Shown piece after piece: positions 8,852-18,301 of a DNA stretch of 64,000 nucleotides. The position numbers and the translations under genes were made by a program. The first letter of the stretch is position 1. The number at the start of each line of letters is the position of its first letter. Below the pieces are notes generated by a model. That model was not told the origin of the DNA. It saw only the letters and a program-made list of their open reading frames with translations, and did no database searches. The DNA comes from Anaerobiospirillum sp. (GTDB lineage Bacteria; Pseudomonadota; Gammaproteobacteria; Enterobacterales; Succinivibrionaceae): NCBI GenBank assembly GCA_029258325.1, contig JARHZF010000100.1:83332-147331 (forward strand). The letters are read 5' to 3'.

Positions 8852-9664
8852 ATGGGTCAAAAAGTTAATCCCATTGGAATAAGACTTGGCATTACTAAGC
8901 CTTATTCATCGGTCTGGTACGCATCAACTGCGAATTTCCCAGCCAATTTAAAAAGTGACTTTGCAGTTCGTAAATACTTAACAGAAGAATTAAAGAATGC
9001 TTCTGTATCAAAGATTGTTATTGATCGTCCTGCTAAGAGCATTCGTGTAACTATTCACACAGCTCGTCCTGGTATTGTTATTGGCAAGAAAGGCGAAGAT
9101 GTTGAGAAGCTACGTAAGAAGATTTCAGATATTGCTGGTGTTCCTGCACAAGTTAATATTAGTGAAGTACGTAAGCCAGACTTAGATGCTAAGTTAGTTG
9201 CTGATTCAATTGCAAGCCAATTAGAGCGTCGTGTAATGTTCCGTCGTGCTATGAAGAAGGCTATCCAAAATGCAATGCGTGTTGGTGCTAAGGGTATCAA
9301 GGTTGAAGTTTCAGGTCGTTTAGGCGGTGCTGAAATCGCTCGTTCAGAGTGGTTACGTGAAGGTCGTGTACCTCTTCACACTCTACGTGCTGATATCGAT
9401 TATGCTTTATCAGAGGCTGTAACAACATACGGTGTTATTGGTGTTAAAGTTTGGATCTTCAAGGGTGAAGTACTAGGTGACTTACCTCTAATGCAAGAAG
9501 AAGCAGACGATCGTAACAATCAACCTGCTCCAGCTAAGAGAAATCGTCGTGGTCGTGATGACAACGGTGCAAGAGCTGGCAGACGTGGTCGTGGTGGCGA
9601 TAAGAAGGCTGCTAACAAGCAAGCATCAGAATCTGCACCAGCAGAAGCAAAAGCTGCTGAGTAA
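8852..9664 (+). CDS. rpsC: Ribosomal protein S3 with C-terminal extension
   Basis: 30S protein at the mRNA entry channel, with helicase-associated basic residues. Residues 1-215 match the usual S3: [14 protein letters not shown], the KH-domain loop [15 protein letters not shown] (about 76-90), and the C-domain ending in WIFKGEVLG. The protein is 270 residues against 233 in E. coli. The extra tail (about 217-270) is low-complexity, first Arg/Gly-rich ([16 protein letters not shown]) and then Ala/Glu/Lys-rich. The frame is intact and in normal operon spacing, so the tail is real. Confidence 0.96.
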   Translation: MGQKVNPIGIRLGITKPYSSVWYASTANFPANLKSDFAVRKYLTEELKNASVSKIVIDRPAKSIRVTIHTARPGIVIGKKGEDVEKLRKKISDIAGVPAQVNISEVRKPDLDAKLVADSIASQLERRVMFRRAMKKAIQNAMRVGAKGIKVEVSGRLGGAEIARSEWLREGRVPLHTLRADIDYALSEAVTTYGVIGVKVWIFKGEVLGDLPLMQEEADDRNNQPAPAKRNRRGRDDNGARAGRRGRGGDKKAANKQASESAPAEAKAAE

Positions 9665-9679
9665 CGGAGGAAAGATTAA

Positions 9680-10093
9680 ATGTTACAACCAAAACGTACT
9701 AAATATCGTAAGACTCAAAAAGGTCGTAACGAAGGTTTAGCTTACACTGGTAATGAAGTTTCATTTGGTGAGTTTGGTTTAAAAGCTACTTCTCGTGGTC
9801 AAATCACAGCTCGTGAAATAGAAGCTGCACGTCGTGCGTTCACTCGTGAGATGAAGCGTGTTGGTAAAGTTTGGATTCGTGTATTCCCAGACAAGCCAAT
9901 TACTCAAAAAGCTCTAGGTGTTCGTATGGGTAAAGGTAAGGGTGCTGTTGAATATTGGGTATGCCCAATTCAACCTGGTAAGGTTCTATTCGAGCTTGCT
10001 GGTATTCCTGAGTCTGTTGCTCGTGAGGCTTTCCGCCTTGCTTCAGCAAAACTCTCTGTTACTACAACTTTTGTTCGTAAGGTGGCAATCTAA
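9680..10093 (+). CDS. rplP: Ribosomal protein L16
   Basis: 50S protein at the central protuberance that contacts A-site tRNA. The 137-residue product (136 in E. coli) starts [19 protein letters not shown] and keeps [22 protein letters not shown], cut here by position: the conserved GVRMGKGKG at about 79-87. GGAGG ribosome site. The stop overlaps the rpmC start by one base. Confidence 0.97.
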   Translation: MLQPKRTKYRKTQKGRNEGLAYTGNEVSFGEFGLKATSRGQITAREIEAARRAFTREMKRVGKVWIRVFPDKPITQKALGVRMGKGKGAVEYWVCPIQPGKVLFELAGIPESVAREAFRLASAKLSVTTTFVRKVAI

Positions 10094-10281
10094 TGAAAGC
10101 TTTAGAATTACGTGAAAAGTCTGTTGAAGATCTAAATAAAGAGCTTGTTGAGCTTTACCAAGAGAAATTTGTTTTACGTTTCCAAGGTACTCAATCAACT
10201 GCTAAAATTAAGATGGTACGTCGTGATATAGCACGTATTAAAACAGTACTAGCTGAGAAAACTCGCGAAGGCGCTAAATAG
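10093..10281 (+). CDS. rpmC: Ribosomal protein L29
   Basis: Small helical 50S protein next to L23 at the tunnel exit. The 62 residues have the family pattern [13 protein letters not shown] and FRGTQ-like segment (LRFQGTQ), followed by the [12 protein letters not shown] helix. The start overlaps the rplP stop (TAATG), with an AAGGTGG ribosome site inside rplP. Confidence 0.95.
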   Translation: MKALELREKSVEDLNKELVELYQEKFVLRFQGTQSTAKIKMVRRDIARIKTVLAEKTREGAK

Positions 10282-10292
10282 GAGCTTGCGTA

Positions 10293-10559
10293 ATGACTGA
10301 TACAAAGAAAGTACAACGCACTCTACGTGGTCGTGTTGTTAGTGATAAGATGCAAAAAGCTTGTGTTGTTGCTGTAGAGCGTCGTATTAAGCATCCTATT
10401 TATGGTAAGATCTTAAAACGTACTACTAAGTTCCACGTACAAGATACAGAGAACTTAGCACATACAGGTGATTTTGTAGAAATTAGAGAATGCCGTCCTA
10501 TTTCAAAGACAATAGCATGGACTCTAGTTCAAATAGTTGAAAAAGCTCAAAAAGCTTAG
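10293..10559 (+). CDS. rpsQ: Ribosomal protein S17
   Basis: 30S primary rRNA-binding protein with an OB fold. The 88-residue product has the signature [19 protein letters not shown] at the N-terminus and [20 protein letters not shown] at the end (19-20 residues). AGGAG ribosome site. It is the last gene of the S10 operon and is followed by a strong terminator. Confidence 0.97.
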   Translation: MTDTKKVQRTLRGRVVSDKMQKACVVAVERRIKHPIYGKILKRTTKFHVQDTENLAHTGDFVEIRECRPISKTIAWTLVQIVEKAQKA

Positions 10560-10587
10560 TAAAATCAACTAAGATCACAAAAATTTT

Positions 10588-10620
10588 GACCGCAATATTG
10601 ATTAATACTTGCGGTCTTTA
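10588..10620 (+). terminator. S10 operon terminator
   Basis: GACCGCAA (10588-10595) pairs perfectly with TTGCGGTC (10609-10616), followed by TTTATTTA. The right arm also forms the -35 box of the spc promoter, so termination and initiation signals overlap. Confidence 0.75.
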
Positions 10621-10637
10621 TTTATAATTGTTATAAT
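10609..10637 (+). promoter_or_regulatory. spc operon promoter
   Basis: TTGCGG (10609-10614) and TATAAT (10632-10637) are separated by 17 bases, 62 bases upstream of rplN. The -35 overlaps the stem of the S10 operon terminator. This matches the presence of a separate spc promoter in E. coli. Confidence 0.7.
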
Positions 10638-10699
10638 TTATCGCCTTCTTAATCTATAGTGGGTTAAGAAGTTTTGTTTTATAATAACGGAGCATGTAA

Positions 10700-11068
10700 A
10701 TGATCCAGATGCAAAGCATGCTTGACGTTGCAGATAACTCAGGCGCTCGCCGTGTAATGTGCATTAAAGTCCTAGGTGGCTCACATCGCCGTTACGCTGG
10801 CATTGGTGACATTATTAAAGTGTCAGTAAAAGAAGCAATACCTCGTGGCAAGGTCAAGAAAGGTGATGTTGTGAACGCTGTTGTTGTACGTACAAAGAAA
10901 GGTGTACGTCGTCCAGATGGTTCATTAATTCGCTTTGATAGTAATGCTGCAGTTCTATTGAATGCGCAGCAAGATCCAATTGGCACTCGTATTTTTGGAC
11001 CAGTTACTCGTGAACTACGTACCGAAAAGTTTATGAAGATTGTGTCATTGGCACCAGAAGTACTCTAA
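10700..11068 (+). CDS. rplN: Ribosomal protein L14
   Basis: 50S protein at the subunit interface. The 122-residue length is as usual; [19 protein letters not shown] and [24 protein letters not shown] segment are conserved. First gene of the spc operon, preceded by a GGAG ribosome site. Confidence 0.97.
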   Translation: MIQMQSMLDVADNSGARRVMCIKVLGGSHRRYAGIGDIIKVSVKEAIPRGKVKKGDVVNAVVVRTKKGVRRPDGSLIRFDSNAAVLLNAQQDPIGTRIFGPVTRELRTEKFMKIVSLAPEVL

Positions 11069-11089
11069 TATCAAAGAGGGTATTAAAAA

Positions 11090-11422
11090 ATGGCAGCGAA
11101 AATCCGCCGCAACGATGAAGTAATCGTAATTGCTGGTAAAGATAAGGGTAAGACAGGTACTGTTTTACAAGTATTAACTAGCGATAATAAAGTCTTAGTT
11201 AAAGGTTTAAAACTTCATACTAAGCACGTAAAGCCAAATCCTCAAGCTGGTATTGAGGGTGGTAAGCAACAAAAAGAAACTCCAATTCATGTTTCAAATG
11301 TTGCTTTATATAATCCAGAAACTAAGAAGGCTGACAAAGTTGGTTTCAGAATTGAAGATGGTAAGAAAGTTCGTTTCTTCAAATCAACAAACACAACAGT
11401 TCCTTCTACTACTAATAAATAG
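11090..11422 (+). CDS. rplX: Ribosomal protein L24
   Basis: 50S assembly initiator protein. Contains the KOW motif near the N-terminus ([20 protein letters not shown], about 9-28). 110 residues against 104 in E. coli, with a short Thr/Asn-rich tail. AGAGGG ribosome site; spc operon. Confidence 0.96.
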   Translation: MAAKIRRNDEVIVIAGKDKGKTGTVLQVLTSDNKVLVKGLKLHTKHVKPNPQAGIEGGKQQKETPIHVSNVALYNPETKKADKVGFRIEDGKKVRFFKSTNTTVPSTTNK

Positions 11423-11445
11423 CAGTTTTAATCAGGAGAAAAACG

Positions 11446-11997
11446 ATGGCGAAACTGCATGATCTTTACAAGCAGGAAGTAATCAAGTCATTAACTGAAA
11501 AGTTTGGTTACAAGACAGTCATGCAAGTCCCTCGGATTGTGAAAATCACCCTAAATATGGGTGTTGGTGAAGCTGTTGCAGACAAGAAAGTTCTTGAAAA
11601 TGCTGCACGCGATATGGCTGCAATAGCAGGTCAAAAGCCATTAATCACCAAAGTTCGCAAATCTGTAGCGGGCTTCCATATTCGTGATGGTTACCCAATT
11701 GGTTGTAAGGTAACATTACGTGGTGAGCGTATGTGGGAATTCCTTGAGCGCTTAATTGTGATCTCTATTCCACGTATCCGTGATTTCCGTGGTCTAAATG
11801 CAAAGTCATTTGACGGTAGAGGAAATTATTCAATGGGTGTACGTGAGCAGATCATATTCCCTGAGATTGATTATGACAAGGTTGATACAATTCGTGGCCT
11901 TGATATTACAATCACAACAACAGCGAATACAGATGAAGAAGGCCGTGCTCTATTAGAGGCATTTAACTTCCCATTCCGCAGTACTCAGGCTAAGTAA
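11446..11997 (+). CDS. rplE: Ribosomal protein L5
   Basis: 50S protein binding 5S rRNA. The 183-residue product has [16 protein letters not shown] (about 28-43), the [20 protein letters not shown] region, and the C-terminal [19 protein letters not shown]. In E. coli the S8 repressor site of the spc operon spans the rplE start; no comparison of that structure was attempted here. AGGAG ribosome site. Confidence 0.97.
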   Translation: MAKLHDLYKQEVIKSLTEKFGYKTVMQVPRIVKITLNMGVGEAVADKKVLENAARDMAAIAGQKPLITKVRKSVAGFHIRDGYPIGCKVTLRGERMWEFLERLIVISIPRIRDFRGLNAKSFDGRGNYSMGVREQIIFPEIDYDKVDTIRGLDITITTTANTDEEGRALLEAFNFPFRSTQAK

Positions 11998-12014
11998 CGA
12001 GGACGATCCTAAAA

Positions 12015-12320
12015 ATGGCTAAGACATCAATGAAAAACCGTGAGCTCAAAAGAGAGCGTCTTTGCGATAAATATTTTGCAAAGCGTCAAGAGCTTAAGAA
12101 GATTATTTCAAGTGTATCATCCTCTGATGAAGAGCGTTGGGCTGCAGTACAAAAATTAGCTGCACTTCCACGTGATTCAAGTCCATCTCGCCAACGCAAT
12201 CGTTGTGCAGAGACAGGTCGTCCACATGGTTACTTACGCAAATTTGGTCTATGCCGCATTAAGTTACGCGAGCATATGATGCGTGGTGAAATTCCAGGTC
12301 TACGCAAGGCCAGCTGGTAA
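12015..12320 (+). CDS. rpsN: Ribosomal protein S14 (zinc-free type)
   Basis: 30S head protein. The 101-residue form is the long type without the four zinc cysteines found in short S14. Conserved [19 protein letters not shown] and [18 protein letters not shown] are present. It follows rplE after 17 bases in the spc operon. Confidence 0.97.
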   Translation: MAKTSMKNRELKRERLCDKYFAKRQELKKIISSVSSSDEERWAAVQKLAALPRDSSPSRQRNRCAETGRPHGYLRKFGLCRIKLREHMMRGEIPGLRKASW

Positions 12321-12338
12321 AAGAGAGAGGGAATACAT

Positions 12339-12731
12339 ATGAGCATGCAAGATCCGATAGCGGATTTGCTAACCCGCATCCGTAACGGCCAAGCTTCTGG
12401 CAAAGTTATGGTTTCAATGCCTTCCTCAAAACAAAAGATGGCAATTGCTAATCTACTTCACAAGGAAGGTTATGTTGCATCAGTTAAAGAAACTGGTGAT
12501 GTTAAGAAGGTTTTAGAGATCGAATTAAAATACTACGAAGGCAAACCAGTAGTAGAAATGATTCAAAGAGTATCTCGTCCTGGCCTAAGAATTTATAAGA
12601 AGTGCCGTGACCTTCCACGTATTATGAATGGCCTTGGTATTGCTGTTATTTCAACATCAAAAGGCTTAATGACCGATCGTGCTGCCCGTAAGGACGGTTT
12701 AGGCGGCGAAGTTATTTGCTACGTCGCATAA
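12339..12731 (+). CDS. rpsH: Ribosomal protein S8
   Basis: Primary 16S rRNA-binding protein and, in E. coli, translational repressor of the spc operon. 130 residues; [14 protein letters not shown] at the N-terminus and [20 protein letters not shown] near the C-terminus are diagnostic. GAGGG ribosome site. Confidence 0.97.
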   Translation: MSMQDPIADLLTRIRNGQASGKVMVSMPSSKQKMAIANLLHKEGYVASVKETGDVKKVLEIELKYYEGKPVVEMIQRVSRPGLRIYKKCRDLPRIMNGLGIAVISTSKGLMTDRAARKDGLGGEVICYVA

Positions 12732-12740
12732 GGAGGAAAC

Positions 12741-13274
12741 ATGTCACGTATTGCTAAGGAACCAGTAGTAGTTCCTACAGGCGTTGAGGTTTCTATCGAC
12801 GGCCAAAAATTAACATTAAAGTCCAAGAAAGGACAGCTTGTTTTAGATGTTCACCCAACTGTTGAAGTTAAGTTTGAAAACAATCAACTAACAGTTGTTC
12901 AAAAGGTTGAGTCTAAAGAAGCAAATATGCAATCAGGCACAACACGTGCTTTAATGTATAACATGGTACAAGGTCTAGATAAGGGCTTTGAGAAGAAGTT
13001 ACAATTAGTTGGTGTTGGTTATCGTGCACAAGCTAAAGGTAACGTATTAAATCTTGCATTAGGTTTCTCTCACCCAATTGATCACGTTTTACCTGAAGGT
13101 ATCACTTGTGAAACTCCTTCACAAACAGAGATCATTTTAAAGGGCTTTGATAAAGCTTTATTAGGCCAAGTTGCAGCTGATATTCGTAAGTATCGTCAAC
13201 CAGAACCTTACAAGGGTAAGGGTGTACGTTACTCTACTGAAGTTGTACGTATCAAAGAAGCTAAGAAGAAATAG
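12741..13274 (+). CDS. rplF: Ribosomal protein L6
   Basis: 50S protein near the sarcin-ricin loop, made of two related domains. The 177-residue length equals E. coli. The C-terminal [20 protein letters not shown] is conserved (about 153-172). A strong AAGGAGG ribosome site lies between rpsH and this gene, 9 bases apart. Confidence 0.97.
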   Translation: MSRIAKEPVVVPTGVEVSIDGQKLTLKSKKGQLVLDVHPTVEVKFENNQLTVVQKVESKEANMQSGTTRALMYNMVQGLDKGFEKKLQLVGVGYRAQAKGNVLNLALGFSHPIDHVLPEGITCETPSQTEIILKGFDKALLGQVAADIRKYRQPEPYKGKGVRYSTEVVRIKEAKKK

Positions 13275-13292
13275 GAATCGGGGTAACATACC

Positions 13293-13646
13293 ATGTTTGA
13301 TAAGAAACAATCTCGCATCCGTCGTGCTACTAAGGCACGTTCTAAGATGCATGAATTGGGAGTCACACGCCTTGTCGTTACCCGTACTCCTCGTCATATT
13401 TATGCTCAGATCATCACAAAAGACAGCAAGGTATTAGCTGCTGCTTCAACTCTTGAGAAGGATCTAGCAAAGGATCTTAAAGTTACTGGTAATGTAGAAG
13501 CTGCTAAAGTAATTGGTAAAGCAATTGCTGAGCGTGCTATCGCAAAGAATGTTACAGAAGTAGCTTTTGATCGTTCAGGTTACAAGTATCACGGTCGTGT
13601 TGCTGCATTAGCTGACGCTGCTCGTGAAGCTGGACTTAAGTTCTAG
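13293..13646 (+). CDS. rplR: Ribosomal protein L18
   Basis: 5S rRNA-binding protein of the central protuberance. The 117 residues match E. coli length; [19 protein letters not shown] and the C-terminal [21 protein letters not shown] are typical. A GGGG-containing ribosome site precedes it; spc operon. Confidence 0.97.
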   Translation: MFDKKQSRIRRATKARSKMHELGVTRLVVTRTPRHIYAQIITKDSKVLAAASTLEKDLAKDLKVTGNVEAAKVIGKAIAERAIAKNVTEVAFDRSGYKYHGRVAALADAAREAGLKF

Positions 13647-13655
13647 GAGTAGGCA

Positions 13656-14162
13656 ATGCAACACAAAGATGAATCCCAAGTAGGAGAACTTCAAGAGAAG
13701 TTAGTTGCTGTTAATCGTGTAGCTAAAGTAGTTAAAGGTGGTCGTATTTTCTCATTCACAGCTTTAACTGTTGTAGGCGATGGTAATGGTCGCGTTGGCT
13801 ATGGTTATGGCAAAGCTGGTGAAGTTCCTGCAGCTATTCAAAAAGCGATTGAGCAAGCTCGTCGTAATGTAAACTCTTCAATTGCGTTAAATGATGGTAC
13901 ATTATTCCACGCAGTTAAGGGTGAGCACTCAGGTTCTATGGTGTACATGCAACCAGCTTCTGAAGGTACCGGTATTATTGCTGGCGGTGCTATGCGTGCT
14001 GTTTTAGAAGTTGCTGGTGTACGTAACGTTCTTGCAAAGGCATATGGTTCAACAAACCCAATTAACGTAGTTCGTGCTACTGTTAAGGCACTTGCATCTA
14101 TGCGCACTCCTGAAGCTGTTGCTGCTAAGCGCGGTCTTTCAGTAAAAGAGATCATGGAGTAA
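13656..14162 (+). CDS. rpsE: Ribosomal protein S5
   Basis: 30S protein important for decoding accuracy and mRNA unwinding. The 168-residue product has the double-stranded RNA-binding fold: [19 protein letters not shown] (19 residues, about 16-34) and [17 protein letters not shown] (about 48-64). The [15 protein letters not shown] loop reads [20 protein letters not shown]. Wild-type in general layout. GGAG ribosome site. Confidence 0.97.
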   Translation: MQHKDESQVGELQEKLVAVNRVAKVVKGGRIFSFTALTVVGDGNGRVGYGYGKAGEVPAAIQKAIEQARRNVNSSIALNDGTLFHAVKGEHSGSMVYMQPASEGTGIIAGGAMRAVLEVAGVRNVLAKAYGSTNPINVVRATVKALASMRTPEAVAAKRGLSVKEIME

Positions 14163-14165
14163 GAA

Positions 14166-14351
14166 ATGTCTGAGAAGAAAACCATTAAGGTTACACAGCT
14201 TAAATCAATTATTGGTCGTAAGCCAGATCACGTTGCAACAATCCGTGGTTTAGGTCTACGTCGCATTCGCCATACTGTGATTCTTGAAGATACTCCTTCA
14301 ATTCGCGGTATGATCAATAAAGTAAGCTACATGATTAAGGTTGAGGAGTAA
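14166..14351 (+). CDS. rpmD: Ribosomal protein L30
   Basis: Small 50S protein. The 61 residues include [19 protein letters not shown] and [20 protein letters not shown], the family pattern. It starts 3 bases after the rpsE stop with a GGAG ribosome site inside rpsE. Confidence 0.95.
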   Translation: MSEKKTIKVTQLKSIIGRKPDHVATIRGLGLRRIRHTVILEDTPSIRGMINKVSYMIKVEE

Positions 14352-14355
14352 TACG

Positions 14356-14976
14356 ATGTTTCTAAATACTCTAAAGCCAGCTAAAGGTTCACATCGTCGT
14401 AGTGTACGTGTAGGTCGTGGTATTGGTTCAGGCCTAGGCAAGACATGTGGTCGTGGTGTTAAAGGTTCAGGTGCTCGTAAGAGTCCTAATGTACGCCCAG
14501 GTTTCGAAGGCGGTCAAATGCCTTTAAAGATTCGTCTACCTAAATTTGGTTTCTGGTCACCTAAGAAACAAATTACTTGTGAAGTATCATTAAATGATCT
14601 AAACAAGGTAGAAGGCGATTTAATTAATAGAGAGACCTTATTAGCTGCTAAGTTAATAACTCAAAAAATTAAGTTTGTTAAGATTGTTTTATCTCACAAA
14701 CCAAACTTTACACGTAAAGTAGAGGTTGTTGGTCTTGGTGTAACTAAGGGTGCACGTGCTGCAATTGAAGCAGCTGGTGGTTCAATCCAAGTTGCAGATT
14801 ACTCAACAAAAGCTGCAGAGCGTCGTGAGTTATCAGCAAAGCGTCGTAGTGCTAAAGTTAAGAGACTACAAGACAAGCTTGCTGCAGAAGGTATTCAAAA
14901 GCCAGCTAAGAAAGAGAAGGCTGTAAAGGCTGATCTTGCTGCTGGTGGTAAGAAAACTGCTGCTAAAAAGAAATAA
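14356..14976 (+). CDS. rplO: Ribosomal protein L15 with long C-terminal extension
   Basis: 50S late-assembly protein. The start is the ATG at 14356 ([20 protein letters not shown]), after a GAGGAG ribosome site; a longer frame beginning inside rpmD is not supported. Residues 1-147 match L15 ([47 protein letters not shown]). The protein is 206 residues against 144 in E. coli. The additional 60 residues are Lys/Ala/Arg-rich, look helical and end in KKTAAKKK. The frame is uninterrupted. Confidence 0.95.
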   Translation: MFLNTLKPAKGSHRRSVRVGRGIGSGLGKTCGRGVKGSGARKSPNVRPGFEGGQMPLKIRLPKFGFWSPKKQITCEVSLNDLNKVEGDLINRETLLAAKLITQKIKFVKIVLSHKPNFTRKVEVVGLGVTKGARAAIEAAGGSIQVADYSTKAAERRELSAKRRSAKVKRLQDKLAAEGIQKPAKKEKAVKADLAAGGKKTAAKKK

Positions 14977-15013
14977 TCGCTGGGGCGCCTAGAGCGCCCT
15001 TTGGGAGATTTAA

Positions 15014-16360
15014 ATGGCTAGAAAGTCGCTCTTAGAAAAAGGACGAGAAGTTTCACAACAATCTTCAAGAGGTTCTTCAGAACTTACTTCAAGATTGTTA
15101 TTTGTTGTATTTGGCTTAATTATGTTCAGACTTGGATCTTATATTCCAGTTCCTGGCGTAAATGCTGAAATTCTTCAACGTCTATTTGATGATCAGAGCG
15201 GAACCATTATAGGTATGTTCAATATGTTTTCAGGTGGTGCGTTAGAACGTGCATCTGTTTTAGCATTAGGTATCATGCCTTATATCTCAGCGTCCATTAT
15301 TATTCAGTTGTTGGCAGTAATTAATCCTACCTTAGCTGAACTTCGTAAAGAAGGTGAATCTGGTAGAAGAAAGATTACACAATATACACGTGTTTCAACA
15401 TTATTCTTAGCAACAATTCAAGCAATAGGTATTGCTACAGGTATTCCAAATATGATGCCTGGTCTTGTTGATAACCCAAGCTTCGGTTTTTATTTTGTAA
15501 CTACTGTAAGTTTAGTTTCTGGTACTATGTTCCTAATGTGGTTAGGTGAACAAATTACAGAACGTGGTATAGGTAATGGTATCTCATTGATTATTTTTGC
15601 AGGTATTGTTGCAGGTTTACCAGCAGCTATTGCAAAAACATTTGAGCAAGCACGTCAAGGTGATCTTTCTACAATAGCACTATTACTAATAGGTGTGGTT
15701 GTTATTTTAGTTACATTCTTCGTTGTCTATGTTGAGCGTGGTCAAAGACGTATTGTTATTGAGTACGCAAAAAGACAAATGGGAAATAGAATTTATTCAC
15801 AACCACGTTCTAGCTTGCCACTAAAGATTAATATGTCTGGTGTTATTCCTGCAATTTTTGCATCATCAATCATATTATTCCCAGGTACAATCGTTTCATG
15901 GTTTGGTCAAGGTGATAATGTTGTAGCTAATGTTCTACAAGAAATATCACTATTACTACAACCTGGTCAACCTTTATATGAGTTACTTTACGCAGGTGCT
16001 ATAGTATTCTTTACATTCTTCTATACTGCTCTTGTATTTAATCCAAGAGAAGTTGCTGAAAATTTAAAGAAGAGTGGTGCTTTTATTCCTGGTATTAGAC
16101 CAGGTGAGCAAACTGCTCGCTTTATTGATAAAGTATTGACTAGATTAACCTTAAGTGGTTCCTTCTACATGGTTTTAGTTTGCTTGATACCACAACTACT
16201 AATGAATTGGTTCAATGTACAATTCTATTTTGGTGGTACATCATTACTAATTATTGTTGTTGTAATTATGGATTTTGTGGCTCAATTACAAAGTCATATG
16301 ATGAACCAACAATATGGTGATATAATGAAGAAAGCTAATCTAAGGAATTACGGACGTTAA
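15014..16360 (+). CDS. secY: Protein translocase subunit SecY
   Basis: Channel subunit of the SecYEG translocon. The 448-residue protein (443 in E. coli) has ten membrane segments. Typical stretches are [20 protein letters not shown] [14 protein letters not shown] (about 112-125), [23 protein letters not shown] [15 protein letters not shown], and the cytoplasmic loop [16 protein letters not shown] (about 239-254) that contacts ribosome and SecA. The short gap after rplO contains a GGGCGC/GCGCCC hairpin (14980-15000). Spc operon. Confidence 0.98.
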   Translation: MARKSLLEKGREVSQQSSRGSSELTSRLLFVVFGLIMFRLGSYIPVPGVNAEILQRLFDDQSGTIIGMFNMFSGGALERASVLALGIMPYISASIIIQLLAVINPTLAELRKEGESGRRKITQYTRVSTLFLATIQAIGIATGIPNMMPGLVDNPSFGFYFVTTVSLVSGTMFLMWLGEQITERGIGNGISLIIFAGIVAGLPAAIAKTFEQARQGDLSTIALLLIGVVVILVTFFVVYVERGQRRIVIEYAKRQMGNRIYSQPRSSLPLKINMSGVIPAIFASSIILFPGTIVSWFGQGDNVVANVLQEISLLLQPGQPLYELLYAGAIVFFTFFYTALVFNPREVAENLKKSGAFIPGIRPGEQTARFIDKVLTRLTLSGSFYMVLVCLIPQLLMNWFNVQFYFGGTSLLIIVVVIMDFVAQLQSHMMNQQYGDIMKKANLRNYGR

Positions 16361-16385
16361 TAACCTATTTATGTTGGAGTAGAAA

Positions 16386-16499
16386 ATGAAAGTAGGTGCT
16401 TCAGTTAAAAAGATCTGTCGTAACTGCAAAGTGGTACGTCGTCACGGTGTGGTTCGTATTATCTGTGAAAATCCAAAACATAAGCAACGTCAAGGCTAA
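16386..16499 (+). CDS. rpmJ: Ribosomal protein L36
   Basis: Smallest 50S protein; 37 residues, [19 protein letters not shown] at the start and PKHKQRQG at the end. The zinc ligands are visible as CRNC (Cys11, Cys14), Cys27 and the His in PKHK. It is the usual last gene of the spc operon, 25 bases after secY and followed by a strong terminator. A TTGGAG ribosome site precedes the ATG. Confidence 0.96.
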   Translation: MKVGASVKKICRNCKVVRRHGVVRIICENPKHKQRQG

Positions 16500-16511
16500 T
16501 GTTTAGAATTC

Positions 16512-16545
16512 AAAAAAAAGGCAGGGTATACCCCTGCTTTTTTTT
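16512..16545. terminator. spc operon terminator
   Basis: GCAGGG (16521-16526) pairs with CCCTGC (16532-16537), extended by an A-tract on the left and at least eight Ts on the right. It is strong for the plus strand and could also work in reverse. Confidence 0.85.
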
Positions 16546-16578
16546 ACTTTAAAATAATTAAAAAATAATTTATTTTTC

Positions 16579-16607
16579 TTGATCAAAATCTAATTTTCAA
16601 ATATAAT
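16579..16607 (+). promoter_or_regulatory. Alpha operon promoter
   Basis: TTGATC (16579-16584) and TATAAT (16602-16607) are spaced by 17 bases. Transcription would start about 125 bases before rpsM, giving room for the S4-responsive leader. Confidence 0.75.
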
Positions 16608-16649
16608 TTAGTGATCGAGAAATTGAGACAAATTTCTCTGCCTTTTAAT

Positions 16650-16745
16650 TTTTCAAAATAAATGGCACTAAATGGTCGTCACGTATCCTAACGGGCTTTG
16701 TGACGGCTGAATGTTAAACCGACCTTTTAGGAGATCAATAGTGGC
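16650..16745 (+). promoter_or_regulatory. Alpha operon ribosome-binding-site leader (S4 pseudoknot)
   Basis: The leader before rpsM shows the elements of the E. coli alpha-operon pseudoknot that binds S4: GTATCCT followed by AACGGGCTTT (16683-16699), as in E. coli, then the ribosome site and a GTG start. CGTCAC (16677-16682) can pair with GTGACG (16700-16705), and GGTCG (16674-16678) with CGACC (16720-16724). The helices differ in sequence from E. coli but the GTATCCT...AACGGGCTTT core is kept. S4 (rpsD, third gene) would repress rpsM-rpsK-rpsD-rpoA translation here. Confidence 0.8.
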
Positions 16746-17097
16746 CCGTATTGCTGGCATTAATGTGCCTGATCAAAAGATAGCCTTGATTGCTCTACAA
16801 TCAATTTTTGGCATCGGCCCTACTCGCGCAAAAATCATTTGCGAAGCTTGTGGAGTAGATCCATCTACTAAGTTTAAGGATCTTGACGACTCAACTGTAG
16901 AAAAAATCCGTTCAGAAGTAGCTAAGTTTACTGTTGAAGGTGATCTACGTCGTGAGATCAGCATGAACATCAAGCGCCTTATGGACCTTGGTGCATATCG
17001 TGGCTTACGCCATCGTCGTGGACTACCTGTTCGCGGTCAACGTACTAAGACTAATGCACGTACCCGTAAGGGCCCACGTAAGAGCATTAAGAAGTAA
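16741..17097 (+). CDS. rpsM: Ribosomal protein S13
   Basis: 30S head protein contacting the P-site tRNA and 50S bridge. Start is GTG at 16741 ([13 protein letters not shown]), 118 residues as in E. coli, which also uses GTG. A frame that begins ten codons earlier would cover the AGGAG ribosome site at 16729-16733 and is rejected. [16 protein letters not shown] and [18 protein letters not shown] are conserved. Confidence 0.97.
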   Translation: MARIAGINVPDQKIALIALQSIFGIGPTRAKIICEACGVDPSTKFKDLDDSTVEKIRSEVAKFTVEGDLRREISMNIKRLMDLGAYRGLRHRRGLPVRGQRTKTNARTRKGPRKSIKK

Positions 17098-17108
17098 GGG
17101 ATTAGAGA

Positions 17109-17600
17109 ATGGCTGAAGAAATTACTGCAAAAGAGACAGCAACTGCTGCAGCAACTCCTGCACCAGCTCCTGTAGCTCCTGCAACAACAACTACTACTGC
17201 TACAAAGACTGCAACTGCACCTAAAGCACGTGGCGGTAAGCGTTCAAAGAAACAGATTGCTGATGGTGTTGCACACATTCACGCATCTTTCAATAACACT
17301 ATCGTAACCATTTCAGATCGTCAAGGTAATGCTCTAGCATGGGCAACTGCTGGTGGTTCTGGTTTCCGTGGTTCACGTAAGTCAACTCCTTATGCTGCTC
17401 AAGTTGCTGCTGAAAGAGCAGGCGAAGCTGCAAAAGAGTATGGTGTTAAGAACCTTGAAGTTTTAGTAAAGGGTCCTGGCCCTGGTCGCGAATCATCAAT
17501 TCGTGCACTTAATGCAATTGGATATAAGATCACTAATATTACTGATGTTACTCCAATTCCTCACAATGGTTGCCGTCCGCCTAAAAAGCGCCGCGTATAA
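17109..17600 (+). CDS. rpsK: Ribosomal protein S11 with N-terminal extension
   Basis: 30S platform protein. Residues about 42-163 match S11 very closely ([55 protein letters not shown]). The first 40 residues are an Ala/Thr/Pro-rich low-complexity stretch absent from E. coli S11 (129 residues). There is no ATG, GTG or TTG codon in frame between the first ATG and the conserved body, so the extension must be translated unless an odd start is used. Second gene of the alpha operon. Confidence 0.95.
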   Translation: MAEEITAKETATAAATPAPAPVAPATTTTTATKTATAPKARGGKRSKKQIADGVAHIHASFNNTIVTISDRQGNALAWATAGGSGFRGSRKSTPYAAQVAAERAGEAAKEYGVKNLEVLVKGPGPGRESSIRALNAIGYKITNITDVTPIPHNGCRPPKKRRV

Positions 17601-17630
17601 CCTGAAACTAGAATTTCTGGAGAAAGATAA

Positions 17631-18254
17631 ATGGCAAAATACACAGGCCCAGCCCTAAAATTAAGCCGTCGTGAAGGCGTTGACTTATTTTTAAAGTCTG
17701 GTGTTCGTGCAATTGAGACAAAGTGCAAATTAGATACTGCACCAGGTCAGCACGGCGCTAATAAAGCTCGCTTATCAGACTATGGTATGCAATTACGTGA
17801 AAAGCAAAAAGTACGTAGAATTTATGGTGTACTAGAGCGTCAATTCCGTAATTACTATGCTAAAGCTGCAAGCATGCCAGGTAACACTGGTGAAAACTTA
17901 CTACAATTATTAGAAGGTCGTTTAGACAATGTAGTATATCGTATGGGCTTTGGTTCAACTCGCATGGAATCACGTCAATTAGTAAGCCACAAGGCAATTA
18001 CTATTAATGATCGTGTTGTAAACATTCCTTCATACCAAGTACAACCTAATGATGTTATTGCTGTACGTGAAAAGGCTAAGAAGCAATTACGTATTAAGGC
18101 AGCAATTGATCTATCAGGTCAACGTGGCACTAAGCCAACTTGGATTGATGTTGATCATGATGCAATGAAAGGTACTTTCAAGAGCAAACCAGAGCGTTCA
18201 GAGCTTCCTTCTGATATCAAGGAACAGCTCATTGTTGAATTGTACTCTAAGTAA
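17631..18254 (+). CDS. rpsD: Ribosomal protein S4
   Basis: Primary 16S rRNA-binding protein and probable repressor of this operon through the leader at 16650-16745. 207 residues (206 in E. coli). It has the S4 RNA-binding domain with [20 protein letters not shown] (about 94-113) and [13 protein letters not shown]. The zinc-free form is present, as in E. coli. GGAGA ribosome site 31 bases after rpsK. Confidence 0.97.
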   Translation: MAKYTGPALKLSRREGVDLFLKSGVRAIETKCKLDTAPGQHGANKARLSDYGMQLREKQKVRRIYGVLERQFRNYYAKAASMPGNTGENLLQLLEGRLDNVVYRMGFGSTRMESRQLVSHKAITINDRVVNIPSYQVQPNDVIAVREKAKKQLRIKAAIDLSGQRGTKPTWIDVDHDAMKGTFKSKPERSELPSDIKEQLIVELYSK

Positions 18255-18301
18255 TAACGGCAACTTTGCCAGCACCTCTTTATTAATGTGGGGTATCTAT
18301 A

